Shown here one piece after another: positions 1-12,023 of a DNA stretch of 64,000 bases. A model generated the notes under the pieces. The model was not told where the DNA came from and did not search any database. It saw only the letters and a list, made by a program, of their open reading frames with translations. This DNA is from Callipepla californica brunnescens. Its lineage: Eukaryota > Chordata > Aves > Galliformes > Odontophoridae. The stretch's first letter is position 1. Every line of letters begins with the position of its first letter. Where the stretch lies: positions 18,905,368-18,969,367 of the forward strand of contig JALIRH010000004.1 in assembly GCA_023055505.1 (NCBI GenBank), given 5' to 3'. The translations under genes were made by a program, and so were the position numbers.

Positions 1-840
1 TTTAGGATTCCTCAGCATGTCATGTGCGTGCTAGTGGGCTGTGGTTCTAACTTGCCAGGGTTTTGGTTCCAAAGCATGAGACTTCTTGGCTCTATCTCTT
101 TTTTTTATTCCTCCACCTTTCCGCCTTTGTGATGGAGCTCTCAGCTGCTGTTTGTGAGCAGCTGCTCCTTTTCCCTGTCTGCTTGGAGCAGTGTCCAGAC
201 AGCTGCCCTGTGGGGCAGCCGAGGTGGCCAGAGCAGTGACCAGCTTTGTTAAAAAGTAACGAGACTGGGAAACAGGAGGGAGTGGGAAAATCTGTGACCT
301 GGAATAAGTTGTGCAGCACACTGCCAGTGAGCGCTACCAGGGCGCCAAGTGAACCGTGAGCCCGATTAGAGATGTGTATTCTCTGCACCTAATACGATGA
401 GACTCACTTGTTGACTTGGTGAAAGCTGTTAATCATGACGTGATGCTGAAAGCCTCTGGGAAAGGAAATATTGCTGACAGTGGCAAACTGCTCATGTTCA
501 TGTCTCATGGAAACTTAAATATGCGTAAGCGTAGTTTCAGCGTCTGCTCTCTGCATGACTCAGATGCAGAGAGAGAGGGCCAGGTGTGGCTCAGAGCAGG
601 CCTGTGGTGCGCAGCGTGACTTCTTATACGGACAGCTTTCTGGTGCATGGTAGAGCGCTGTATTGGGCTACGTCTGTCATTTTACAAGTGTGCTTTTCCA
701 GAGATGACTGCGGTGTTTGTTTTATGCTTCTACCTTTGAGTGCTTACAAATTCAGTGTGCTTGAAGCTGTATGGTAGGTTTATGATATGTCAGGGTTTCA
801 AATTTTGCTTTATTTAATGTTTCTTTTCTTTGCATTCCAG
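1..840 (+). other. ITPKA upstream intron or flank
   Basis: No supported exon, repeat family or CpG island is visible. The part next to 841 is a normal 3' splice-site pyrimidine tract, so at least this end is intronic. The N-terminal ITPKA exon was searched for by its expected composition and not found here. Confidence 0.6.
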
Positions 841-937
841 AAAAAGGCATGGCATACGATTAAAACCATGGTTAACTTACCAGTGATTAGCCCCTTCAAG
901 AAACGCTACTCATGGGTGCAGCTGGCTGGGCATACAG
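841..937 (+). CDS. ITPKA: ITPKA exon: calmodulin-binding segment
   Basis: This 97-base exon follows a pyrimidine-rich tract ending in ttccag and is followed by gtgaga. It starts in phase 0 and gives 32 codons plus one base. The peptide begins KKAWHTIK and includes [13 protein letters not shown], a basic stretch with spaced aromatic residues that corresponds to the calmodulin-binding region just before the catalytic core in ITPK family members. The upstream coding exon is not in the window. Confidence 0.93.
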
Positions 938-3900
938 GTGAGATGAATCTTCAGTGTTTTTATCTCTGGAACGTGGTGTGGGATCATTTTTACTGACTGA
1001 GTAGCCAATGTGTTACTTTCCTAACTGGGAGTGTTTCTGTCCTTGCCTTTATGCACCCCAGCCTTGATACGGACAGGTTTTCTAGTACCAACCCCAAACC
1101 CTTGGTGTGAATGTAAGCCCTTGAGAGGAAAGCAGATATGGTGGCAGTTGATTTGGTGGCCAGGTGCTTGCATAGAGAGGACTGTTGTTGTTCATTATGT
1201 GCCTGCAAAAAACAGCTCCATCAGCTAATTCTAATTTTGCGTCAGTAGAAGCGAGTTGGTATGCTCCTGATACAGGATTACTTTCATCGATAAGCTTAAA
1301 ACAAACAAACAAAGAAAAACAAACAGAAAAAAAACAAACCAATATGGAGAAGTCATCAGGTTTGCTTCTCTTATGCTTCATTTAATTCTTATGCAGCTCT
1401 TGTTCCCTGTGTGCTAGCGCGGGGTTTATTAGTACACACGTGGGCAGGCACCTACGCTGCGTCGTGCTTTAATGCAGCGCTCGATCCAGCTCTTTGTGTG
1501 TTAATGCACTCATGGAGCGCACTTCAAAGCTGTGCGGGGAGATTGATGTAGTCCTAGAAATGGAGTAGCTGCATTGGTGTCGTGGCGTACCGACTTGTGT
1601 CACGCAGTGCTGAGATAACCGTGTCTTGTTGTAGTTTCTATCAGTGTGGGGCTGGCTGTAGGGTGCTACACTGAACGTGAGTGTAATCATAACCCTTCTG
1701 AGTGCTTGGGTAGGGTGGAAGAAGAGCTGAGAGGTTACCGGAGTTAATTAGGAGAGATGCCGTTCCTGTTTGCTTTTGATAGTTTCCTGTGGTTGCATTT
1801 AGTCCATCATTTTTGCAGCTGTTCTTCTATGATATGACAAGTTTTTTTCTAAACTAAAACTTGTGCCATGATCATCCTAGCCCTTGTAACCAGCCAGTGC
1901 TGGTTCTAGAATTTGTCAGCAAGGAATTGGGTTGCAGAGGCTGAAAGAGCCCCTGCAATACCAGCACGGTGCTCCAGGCTCAGGTTTAATGAGGCTCCTG
2001 CTTTGGGGCCTATTTTATGTTAAGATTAAATAAAGAGTAATGAAACATGTACTTTTCTCAGATGTTATTGGCAGGCTGCAAATTCCACAGCTGGAGTGTA
2101 ATGACTGCTTATCTTGGCCTGTGCACGCTCTCTCATTTGTACTGGATACCACTCCTGTGGCTGTGGAAACAATTGTGCTGCAGGCAGTACCTGCAGGTCA
2201 GCAGTGCTCCCTGGGGCAGGCACAGTACCCAGCTGTGTGTGCATGTGTGTGTGCAGTCACAGACTGTACGTGTAGGAAGGGCAGTGCTGCTCTGGCTCAT
2301 ACACACAGCAGGTAATGCCTTCTGTGAGGATTAAGGACAAAGCCAATGCTGACAGTGTTATGCAGCTTTACAAGAGCCCGTCACAGAGTTAAGGAAGTAT
2401 GGCTTGTGGTTTCTTCGTGTACGTTTTAATTAGTAATGCTTAATATCCTAACAGAGAGTTTAGTATGGAGAAAAAAAAATGCTCTGGAGCAGCTGCATTC
2501 CTTAAAGCTATAAATTCCAACGTGGGAATGTTTCCAAATGGATTTTTACTGCCAACATCTATGTTTGCCCTGGGTGTTTTATTTTTATGAGAGGCACGGT
2601 ATCTTTTTTTGTTCAGGGGAAATCTTTTTGGTGTCATGCTGCTGAGGTAGATGAGGCTGGAGTAGTGGGGGAAGGTGTTTCCCTTTTCCAGGTCAGGCTT
2701 TTTCAGCATGTGTCTGATTTTCTTTTTTAGGGAGTTTCAAGGCAGCTGATAGCGGTAGGATTCTCAAACGCTTCTCAGAGAATGAAAAGGAATGTTTTGA
2801 GCGATTGATGAAAGACCCGCTGCGATCCTGCGTCCCTTGCTTCCACGGTGTGGTGGAGAGAGATGGAGAGAGCTACATTCAGCTGGATGACTTGCTTACT
2901 GATTTTGAAGGGCCGTGCGTGATGGACTGTAAGATGGGGATCAGGTGAGACATGGAAGAGAATGTGTTTTCTAACCTAAATGCATTTGCAGGAGGCGAGG
3001 GGAGGGATAACGTGGTCGTGCTATGTCTTGGAGAAGCTTGATAATAGTTCTGGAGCCTTGGGTCCTCACAACCTGTTGGTTTGACTGTTGCCTTGGGCAG
3101 CCTAAGGAGGCCGTGCCCCATTGGCACCTGGTTGTACGTGGGTTCTGGAAACTGAGTGATCTGTAGGCTAAAGGTGACTCGCATCAAGATATTCCCAGTG
3201 GTGATTTCGAACAAAGTTTCTCTGCAATGGCCTGAATAAACATGGAGAAAAAAATTACATGATTCACTCACTGCCAGGTCATTTTATCTTTGCCTGTGCT
3301 GTGATTCAGAAAAATCCTACAAAGAGTAAAATTCCCATCTCTGAGTGTGAATGACTGAATACCAGTACAAAAGCCCATTTCCAAAGCTTGAATGAATCTT
3401 CAGTGATACTGAGCTTTTCTGTGGAGAAGTGTTGACTTTCTGCCCAGGACTGACTGTTTTCCCCACTCTGACATCTGTGCAGTGTTATCACCTTGTTCTT
3501 CAGGTTCTCACTTACTTTTCCATTTTCCTTGTCCTGTGTATGAGTTAGGATAAGACCTCAAACAGGTTATCTAAGCATGGTAAGTAGATACGGAATCTGT
3601 TGAGTCCTTCCAGTGATAATACAGAGAGGTAGAATCTGTTACAGTAGTTTTTTGGGTGTCATCTCAGATGCTCAGTTACTGTGGCAAATGCAGGATACAA
3701 TGTAGGGGGATGAGACAAGCCTTTTCAAATGCACCTAGAACCTAAAGTATTTTAAATCAGAGTAGAAATGTGTAGCTCTGGTATGACCAGAAGAAAGAGA
3801 AGCATTGGCAGCAGTACATATTGTGTTCACAGTAGCTGATGCTTAGGTAATGAGTGACAGCATCTCTTAAACAACAATCCAGCTTATTTTACACTGTGAT

Positions 3901-6900
3901 TAAGAATGTACAGTCCAGGCACCTGACAAAGTACAAGCTTGTGGAGAGGGACAAGTTTTAGGGTCCAGTGGAATGCAGAGAGTCTGGATAGTGCCTTTTT
4001 AGTGGTTCCCAAGATTGAATGATAAGAGCAAAGCATAGAAGTGTTGTCTTCTCTTTTTTAGTTACTTCTTTTGGTTTGGAGCTTCAATTCCTCAGATAAC
4101 ACGCTCTAATTCTCTTTACTACTTGAAGAGTGTTTTTGTCTTTTACTCTCTAAAACATTATGTAAAACCTTATTTACTTTTTGAGACCGAAAAAACACAT
4201 AACTGCAGTTTTTCTTGAGGATGGAGAAGCCAATAAGACTTCAGCAGGCCCCTTTGCTTTTGATTTCACTGCAAGTGATCTCTTAGCTGTCCTCTGAAAA
4301 TACAGTTGTATGTCATGGCAGAATAGGAATTCAGCTTTCTCTTGGAAACAGGACATAAGAATGACATTTAATTGTAAGGTAAAGTTATGGTTAGAACAAG
4401 AAGTGGATGAGACAAATCCTGATTCCTGCTGTAGTTTCACTAAATAAGCAAGTGTGGTGATTAGTTCATGCTTTGTTTTTACCACGTACAAAACTTGGGT
4501 ATTGTTAATACTCTTCTGGCTGACTTAAGCAGTAAATACAGAGTCGGGAAGTCCTTGCAGCTTTGTTGGGATGTGATGTCTTTGCAGGACGTACCTGGAA
4601 GAAGAGTTGACTAAGGCCCGTGAGAAACCAAAGCTACGCAAAGACATGTACAAGAAAATGATAGAAGTGGATCCTCTTGCTCCCACAGCTGAAGAGAATG
4701 CTCAGCATGCTGTCACCAAGCCCCGATACATGCAGTGGAGGGAAACAATCAGCTCTAGTGCCAACCTGGGCTTTAGGATCGAAGGGATTAAGGTAATAGT
4801 TCTGCTTCTGCCTGTTCAGTTCAGACTGAACTTTGATTTGTCGATTAATGGAAACACTAACATGCATCAGTAACCAGATTTTCTAATGGGTTATGTGAAA
4901 ATGCATTAATTGTATCCATGGAGTTTGACGTATTGTTGCTCTAAAGCATCAGTTGTAATTATAACAGTTGTGTCAAGTAAGTCAAGCATCAAATGTGTGT
5001 CAGCCATGCTTGCTTCAACCACAGAGATGCTGCAGGAAGGAGCTAAGCAGATATACAGCGTAGATACTATGAAAATGAAACTCATGTGAGGAGGAATTAA
5101 GAACAGATGAAATAACTGCCTCTCCCCCACAGAATTATTTATTTATACCCAGTCATATTCAATTTAAATCACAGAAAAGAGGTTTTGTTCCAGTTCTGCT
5201 TATTTACAAGGCAAGTTAAAAGCATTGGAGTCACAGAATCACCGAGGCTGGAAAAGATCTCCAAGGTGATCCAGTCCAACTGTCCACCTGTCACCAGGAT
5301 TTCCCACTAAATCATGTCCCTCAGTGCAACATCTAAATGCTTCTTGAGTGCCTCCAGAGATGATGACTCCACCACCAACCTGGGCAGCCTGTTCCAACAT
5401 CCAGCCACTCTTTTGGAGAAATTATTTCCTAATGTCCAACCTGAATCTCCCGTGGTGCAACTTGGGGCCTTTCCCTCTAGTCCTATCACTAGCTACATGG
5501 GAGAAGAGGCCAATCCCCATTTATCTAGATATTCTTAGCATAGAGGAATCATCTTTTACTTCTAGGAACATGACAGTATCCGGTATAGATGGAGCTGGAA
5601 TAAAGCCCAAAAATACAATGATAAAATTTGTCCGTCAACAAAATCCATCTGCTGTTTTTGACAGATGAGTTTGTGTCCCTATACCATTTCTAGGATACTA
5701 TTCTAGGATACCTCAGAAGAATCTTTGCAATTTTCTGTCCTACCCATTAATTATATTTGCTGTGCCTCAGGGCAAAATCAGATACCTTTCCAGAAACCCT
5801 TAGGACCTACACTTAGAGTGTCACCAGCCTCATTAAATAACACAAATGCTAAGGCTCCAGGGGGACCTTAGAGCAGCCTCCAGTACCTGAAGGGGCTTAC
5901 GGGAAAGTTGGGGAGGGACTTTTTAGAGGGCATGTACTGACAGGATGAGGGGAAATGGCTTTAAACTGGAAGAGGGTGGATTTGGACTAGATAGTAGAAG
6001 AAATTCTTTACAGTGAGGGTGGTGCGATGCTGGAGCAGGTTGCCCAGTGAGGTTGTGGATACCCCCTCCCTGGAAGCATTCAAGGCCAGGCTGGATGGGG
6101 CTTTGAGCTACCTGGTCTAGTGGGAGGTGTCCCTGCCTGGAGCAGGGGGTTGGAACGAGGGGATCTTTTATCCCAAATCACTCTGTCATTTTAATACTGG
6201 CTCTGTCACAACCTTACGTTATTTTGCTCGGGTTTTGGTAATTGTGTGCCTGTAGCAGCGCAGGGCTTGGTGAGGCAGCCTGAACACCCAACACCCTGCA
6301 TGACTGCTCACTAGCTGAAGCCTGTGATCAGGGCTCTGAAGAGGTTAGCAGACTTAGTTACCCTGTGTGATTTCAGGATGTTCATCAGAGCACATTCTTG
6401 CCTTTTGTCAGCATATGCATTTAACTTTAGTAAGTTTAGATGCTTTAAAAATTATAATTTGGATTTCACATCTGTTTCATATTTCTAGCACATAGGAAAA
6501 AGGAACAAAGGAGGGTGACTCGCACATGCAGAGGCTCGTCAGCCATTCCAATCTTATCTTTTTCCTTGTGTTGTCTTCTCCCTTCCTTGTTCACAGATTC
6601 TCCTGCTGTGCTACAGGAACTAATCCTTCCAGCTCATGCTGTGCTTGGCCCCCTGTGTGCTGTACCACCCACTCGTGGCTCTTAGACACGGGCATTCTCA
6701 TGCAGTAACTGTCTGGGTGGTAGATGGTCTGGCTCTAATCCCACCAGCGTACTTTCTGTCTTACTCTTCAGCCATATGATGATATTATTCAAGTTACCTG
6801 TTTCACATCTATGCTGCTTAAGTCCTTGAATGCTCTCTGTTGCATAATCGGGAACTCAGACGATCTCAAGACTTCTTGTGTATGTTCTTGGGAAGATCTT

Positions 6901-9900
6901 TGGTCAGTGTAGAAGACTTCTGGATGTACGTTGTGTGCTGAAGAGTGACTGAGTTAGAGGAGTGTAGGGGAGCTCCAGTAAAACCTGGCTTGTTCTTTGT
7001 GATTTGGCTGGCTGTCAGAGGTGGGAAGGAGCAGTATGGCACACAGACTGCATGATGTCTCCTTCTGTTGAGACAGTGCCGTAACTGTGCAAAACAGGAC
7101 ACAAATAATCCTTTTTTTAAGCACAAGAAATGCTTTGGAGTACTCCAGTGCATTTCCTTTTCCCCTGTCTTTCTGTGCTGTTTTGAGGGATGTAGGTAGG
7201 AATTATTCTTCTATTTTTGTATGTGGAAAAGGGGTGGCAGGAGTTCTTCAAGCAATACAGCTGGTCAGTAATTCCTAAAGCTGCTTCGCTGTAGCTGAAC
7301 TGTATGTGCTGTTTTGGCTATTTGCAGGGGAGCAAAGCCATGCTGCACAAGTTCCATTTTGAGAGGAAGGCCTATGAGTATCAGTGATGTCAGCAAGCTG
7401 TTGGTGGGGGGAAGAAGAGTATTTTTGCCCTGAGTACACTGGTAACTCCAGGATTTAGGTCAACAGATATGTTGCACTTGTCATTCAGAAATGTTCTTGC
7501 TTTGTGGCTGCTGGAAGAAGGAGCAGAAGTAGAGAATGTGAGTTCACAGAAGCTCATCTGTGGATTCAGTCCCCCTCCCAAGGGGACTGTCTGAGGGTTC
7601 AGCCTTGCAAACGTCATCTCTTCAGCACTAAGGTAATAGTTTTACAGAGTTGTGCATAGGGCTGAGAATAAGGGGTTCTTGCTTCCCATTCTGTCAGCAA
7701 ATCTCTCTGCAGTTTCAGAAGTTACTTTCTTTTGGTGCTGATCTTTTAGCTGTCCTTTGGGATAGCCATTTTCCCAGGAGGTCAGCAGATTTAATTCATT
7801 AATCTTTGTTAAATCCATTAGGTCACAACCTTAACCGAGAGCTCCATAAGGGAACTCTGCAGAGTAATCTGAGCAAGACCACTCAGTTTTAGATAGATAG
7901 CAGTATTTTATTGAGCAGCCAGACCTACTGTGCTGCTAGCTGTGTCACTGTCCCATCTACTGAGAAGTGCTGCAAGTGGTTCACCAGCTGCACAGTGCAA
8001 CAGACTGCTGTGCTGGGCAGGAACTGACAGAAGTATGACTTCAAGGAGCAAGTAGGGCGAGCACCTTCTGGGCATCAGGTACGCCCGGGTCTGCTGCAAG
8101 GACCTGCCGCAGAATATGAGGGATGGTGCAGTTCACAGCTAGACTGATGCTTACAGCAAGAAAAGACAGTTGGGCAGCAGTTACATTTCCTGTTAAGCAC
8201 TGCAAAAGAATGACATCACAAGAGTATTTCTAAATAACAAGGATACAAGCCACTGGCATGTCTGGATTTAAAGGGGAAAAAAAAAAAAAGGGAAAACATG
8301 GCAGCTCTTCCAGACTTTGTTCTGGGATTTGGGGCATGGGGAGAGGTTATTTTTAAAGTGACCTTACTTCAGAGAAGAAATACAACTCCAGATTTCTATC
8401 TGCTGTTGAGTTTGCTCGTACCTCAGATCAGATGGCTCCTGACTTCCACTACCTACCTGCTAACGTACGCACCTCATCGGGCTGACGTGCCACGCTTGTA
8501 TCTGGCCCACGGCCTTGGAATAACATTCTGTTTATTCTCCTGGAATGTCTGGTAGGTGGGAGGTTCTTCAGCACGGCTTTGCCATTCAGTTACTTCATTG
8601 CATGGCAGGTCTGAAAATTTAGTACTTTTGCCTTTTTTTATAATGTTCTAAGGGCTCCAGTTCTGCTGTGAAATAAAAAGCGTTTCACTTTCTGAGACCA
8701 GGGCAGAATTCAATTTAATGGAAACACAGGATTGCACTGGACTGATACAGCGCAGAGCAATATGGGTTGGTATCTTGCAGGCTTTCAGCAGCTACAGGTG
8801 ACCAACTGCAAAAATGGCTGTACTTCACATGCCTGTCCTAAAAGCTTTTACTTGTGCCTTTCACACAAGGGATGTTCTTGGAGAGGTGCGTGCTCATGCA
8901 GTCTGTGTTGGCAGATGTCTCAGATTCATGCACTGCTCTGCTCTCAGTTACTTGTAGCCTCGCAGGGTGCTTCTGTATTCAGCTGTATGTTAGCATAAAA
9001 GTGCTCCGAGTTTCTCCAGGACCCTCTCTGCTACAAACGCACTCACGCTGTCTTTTGCCAGAATGTACACACCCACCCTGTCACTGCTAGCATTTGTACC
9101 GAATCTGGAGTTGTTCTAGTCTGGAACTAGCTTTCTGTTTGGTGACTTCTAGGTCATGGTAACATAAAGGTATTTGGGGAATGGAGAGTCTTAACTACAA
9201 TTCTTTTGTTTCCTCATTTGAAAACAAAGCCAACAAAAACTAAACAGGAAAAAAAAGAAGAAAAACTGGTACAATTGGGTTTGAAACATTCCCTTTATGC
9301 CCCTCCCACATCAGGGTTTGACTACATCAGGCTTGTTAAGAAGACAACTAAAGAGGTCACTGTGGTTTGCCCCACTGAACCTTTGCTCTGCTACTACTGA
9401 GATGTGAGGAAAACCTTTCTGCAAGCTGGTGATACCGTGAGGTTTGGGGTTTTTTTGTGTTTTTTTCTTGTTTTGTTTCATTTTGTTTGTTTTTAACTAC
9501 ACTCAACAGGGAATGAAGTGCCATTTCAAGGTATCCTATCAGCTTTTGTTTATTTTCCACCTCTTGCTTGAAGAGAGGTTTATCTCCTCTCTTCCTGTTT
9601 GACTACTTACTTCATTCTGGTTAGTGAGAGCTGAGCTGCAAGTGGTTCAAGAGGACTGGCTGATGAGAGGAGTGATGTGTGCTATAAATTGTGTTTTTGT
9701 GCAGAAAGCAGATGGAACATGTAACACGAACTTCAAAACTACAAAGACACAGGAGCAAGTTCTCCAGGTTTTTGTGGAATTCATTGAGGGCAACACGACT
9801 ATTCTGGTGAGTCTGAACTCTTCATGTTCACTGATCTTTGACACATTCAACTTGGGTGAAGGCCATAATTCCTCTGGTACAAGAAAGATGCATTAAACTG

Positions 9901-12023
9901 CCAGGGAAGAACAGGATTGGACTTCCAGTCCCACCGAGCAGATGGAGTGGACGTGAAGGCTTGCAGGGCTGTGAGTAGTGGTTGGCTGAGACCTGTTCTT
10001 GCCACGAGTTCCTCAGGTTTCTCATGTAGCCAAAAATCAAACTTGTGACTTGCCACCAGTTTCCACCATAAATGTAAGACGTATCAGGAGGAAGATGATT
10101 TATAAGGATTGTGTTGGCAGAAAGCTTGTGATTTGGGAATTCCTACTAGAGAGAAGAAAACCAAAGCATGTGGAAAGGAAGTGAGATTGGTGGCTGGCAG
10201 TGCTTGTGTGAGAGTTGCCTCAGAGAGCAATTCCTATATGCTACCTCATAGTTTTTCAGAGGTAGTGCAGCAGGCATGTGAAAAATGCCATAACGTGTCT
10301 CTCTTGCCTTCAGAACTTCAAAGGACGCCATGGTGTTTTGTAAGCAGTGTAGGAGCCATTATGAGGAAAGTGTAGCCACCCAGGAGCAGTATGCTTGGTA
10401 ATACAGGACAGCATTAAAAATGCATAAAAATGCTTTATGTGTTGATTTCCCCCCCTTATATGTTTGGGGTTTCCTTGTCTCCATAACACCAGCTTATTCT
10501 CTTTCCACTGTGTTGAACTGAAAGATTCTTCATTGCTTGATACTTCTATCTTTATTGGAAAAAATACGAAAAAAGAGGGAAAAGACGCATATAGTATTTG
10601 GCTGCAGAGCAAACTAAACTATTGCATCCAAAGTGAGGCAGATAAGTATGCTTGGTGTAATGCACGCAGCAGCAGAAGTCTGTTCTATTCTTTTGCAATG
10701 GAAGCCTGTGGAAGTGTATTTTCAGATTGACTTTCAAATGATGGCTCTGTTTTGAAGGACTTCTAGTCTAAAATTAACAGTCTCTTTGTTATGTCGGTTC
10801 TTGTAAGCAGAATGTCTTCATTCATTCTCTGCCTGTTTCTGTTTCCTTTTTGTTGTCGTCCCCCTCCAGAAAAAATACCTCAAGCGTCTGCAGGAAATTC
10901 ATATCGTTCTTGAATCCTCAGACTTCTTCAAGCGACATGAGGTGAGCAGTGGGCGTAATGCTGAGTGAAGGAGCAGTGCTGCTGCTTTTGGTCATTCACA
11001 TGTACTTCAGAATAGCCTACTGTACTATTAGAAAGGAGTTTGTGGCAGAAGAAAACTACTGCACTGACAGCACAGATAACTCAAAGCCTTCAGCACAAGG
11101 ATACAGGGGTAACAGATCTTAAAGATGAGAGGATTCATTGTTCTTAATAACGTACCAACACTTTGAGCTCTGGGCCACTGCTGGGAGTAGTTTAGTAGTA
11201 CCAGTTTCCTGTCATTTTTCTAATGTCAGCGTGTTACAGTGGGAATGTTCACAGAGGACAGGTAATGTGGAAGCTTGCACATGGTACGGTAGAATCCAGT
11301 TGTATTTTAGGCAGTCAAGTCTTTGTCAGAACACAGGATTGGCATTGAATCGGTATAGTTCTGCTCTATGTGTTCTCCTTCTATGCTGCGCTGTAGAGAA
11401 CGCTTCACTGGCATTTTAAGTTCTGCTTATTACAGCTTGAGATTTTGAGGTCAGATGTTTTGTTTTTACCTTGTTGATTTCCAGTTGTCACTGGAGGCAG
11501 TTTTGTTAATCATGGGTTATGGTCTTTCTTTGAAAATAGTTACTGCCATTTGCTCAATTGCTCGAATTGAGACCAGCTGCCACGTGAGCTGGTGCACTGC
11601 TTTTCTTCCCTCTGTCTGCTGAGTCCCTTTTCTCAGCTACCTGCTCATTTATATGTTACTGATAGATTTTGTTATATAAACAGTGCATACAAACTTTAAA
11701 TATGCAACCATATTGGCCCTAAAGACTGCTGGGGCCCGGGTGAGAAGAGTGAGTCTTACTGCGTAAGTGATGGAGGAAACCTGAAGATGCTTTTAACGTC
11801 ATCTCAATCTGTGTTCCAGGTCGTTGGGAGTTCACTACTTTTTGTACATGATAGCAGTGGGAATGCCAATGTGTGGCTGATTGATTTTGGGAAGACCACC
11901 CTTCTCCCTGATGGGCAGACACTGGACCATAGGATCCCCTGGCAAGAAGGCAACAGGGAGGATGGGTACTTGTTGGGACTGGACAATTTGATTCGCATCT
12001 TGGAAAGCATCACGGAAAGATGA
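841..12023 (+). CDS. ITPKA: Inositol-trisphosphate 3-kinase A, partial (6 exons, C-terminal 297 residues)
   Basis: The product phosphorylates Ins(1,4,5)P3 at the 3-hydroxyl with ATP to give Ins(1,3,4,5)P4, ending one calcium-release signal and making another. Six exons join as 841-937, 2731-2944, 4588-4792, 9705-9806, 10870-10941 and 11820-12023, all with GT-AG borders and compatible phases. In visible numbering, a basic Trp-containing calmodulin-binding segment lies near residues 1-27, the inositol polyphosphate kinase signature PxxxDxKxG at 94-102 (Asp98, Lys100), an SSLL motif at 234-237 and DFGKT at 252-256. The C-terminus GLDNLI...ER matches paralogue A as remembered; ITPKB ends differently. 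The human protein is about 460 residues, so the N-terminal F-actin-binding exon is missing upstream. LTK lies tail to tail downstream, as in human. The family call is very secure; the paralogue call rests on the C-terminus and on synteny. Confidence 0.95.
938..4587 (+). other. ITPKA introns between the first three visible exons
   Basis: The intron pieces 938-2730 and 2945-4587 carry no recognised gene or repeat. The short open frames in them are not conserved-looking and lack exon features. Confidence 0.6.
2731..2944 (+). CDS. ITPKA: ITPKA exon: N-lobe and PxxxDxKxG signature
   Basis: The exon has 214 bases, with acceptor tcttttttag and donor gtgaga. It encodes residues 33-104, from [12 protein letters not shown] to the inositol polyphosphate kinase signature PCVMDCKMG. 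The Asp and Lys of that motif serve in inositol phosphate binding and catalysis in the family. The exon enters on the third codon position pair (G|GG) and leaves inside an Arg codon (AG|G). Confidence 0.95.
4588..4792 (+). CDS. ITPKA: ITPKA exon: inositol-binding helical region
   Basis: The exon has 205 bases, with acceptor tctttgcag and donor gtaata, and encodes residues 104-172. It contains [18 protein letters not shown] and [13 protein letters not shown], which are highly conserved in ITPKA, B and C. It corresponds to the helical insert that covers the InsP3 pocket, and it ends with GFRIEGIK in phase 0. Confidence 0.95.
5231..5530 (-). repeat. CR1 LINE 3' fragment, reverse orientation
   Basis: On the + strand it starts with tcacagaatcacc, then a GATCCAGTCCAAC-like segment and a block reading like the C-terminal end of the CR1 ORF2 ([21 protein letters not shown] on the reverse strand). 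This is the usual signature of a 5'-truncated CR1 inserted on the minus strand. The far end is approximate. The reading frame is short and not functional. Confidence 0.88.
5861..6192 (+). repeat. CR1 LINE 3' fragment, forward orientation
   Basis: The sequence follows the CR1 3' pattern: CCAGTACCTGAAGGGG, GTTGGGGAGGGACTTTTT, GGTTGCCCAGTGAGG, CTGGATGGGGCTTTGAGC, then GTTGGAACGAGGGGATC. It has diverged from the consensus, including a degraded 3' tail. With the reverse copy 330 bases upstream it forms a head-to-tail opposed pair inside one intron. Confidence 0.9.
9705..9806 (+). CDS. ITPKA: ITPKA exon: catalytic domain middle
   Basis: A 102-base exon with acceptor tttttgtgcag and donor gtgagt, encoding residues 173-206 ([15 protein letters not shown] to GNTTIL). 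It is flanked by complete codons on both sides. The segment matches the family motif around the FKKTKT region. The intron before it (4793-9704) is the largest visible in this gene. Confidence 0.94.
9807..11819 (+). other. ITPKA introns near the 3' end
   Basis: Introns 9807-10869 and 10942-11819 contain no recognised exon, RNA gene or repeat family. Both end in ordinary pyrimidine-rich acceptors. Confidence 0.6.
10870..10941 (+). CDS. ITPKA: ITPKA exon: short catalytic-domain exon
   Basis: A 72-base exon with acceptor ccctccag and donor gtgagc, encoding 24 residues (207-230, [16 protein letters not shown] to FFKRHE). It starts and ends on codon boundaries. It corresponds to the helix before the SSLL strand in ITPK proteins. 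Confidence 0.93.
11820..12023 (+). CDS. ITPKA: ITPKA terminal coding exon with stop
   Basis: This exon follows acceptor tgttccag and encodes residues 231-297, then TGA at 12021-12023. It carries [11 protein letters not shown], the metal-binding DFGKT motif in WLIDFGKTT, and the NREDGYL motif. The last residues ([17 protein letters not shown]) fit ITPKA rather than ITPKB or ITPKC as remembered. A 3' UTR must follow, but its end is not fixed by the sequence. Confidence 0.95.
   Translation, partial: VVGSSLLFVHDSSGNANVWLIDFGKTTLLPDGQTLDHRIPWQEGNREDGYLLGLDNLIRILESITER

Larger units (their letters stand above)
4793..9704 (+). other. Large ITPKA intron with two CR1 copies
   Basis: This 4.9 kb intron holds a reverse-oriented CR1 fragment at about 5231-5530 and a forward one at about 5861-6192, plus a short direct repeat near 5688-5713. 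A GC-richer patch at about 7905-8105 was not identified. The rest shows nothing recognisable. Confidence 0.65.

Noticed and set aside
841..12023. Calling the kinase ITPKB or ITPKC
   Set aside because: The C-terminal residues and the LTK neighbour fit ITPKA; ITPKB ends differently as remembered.
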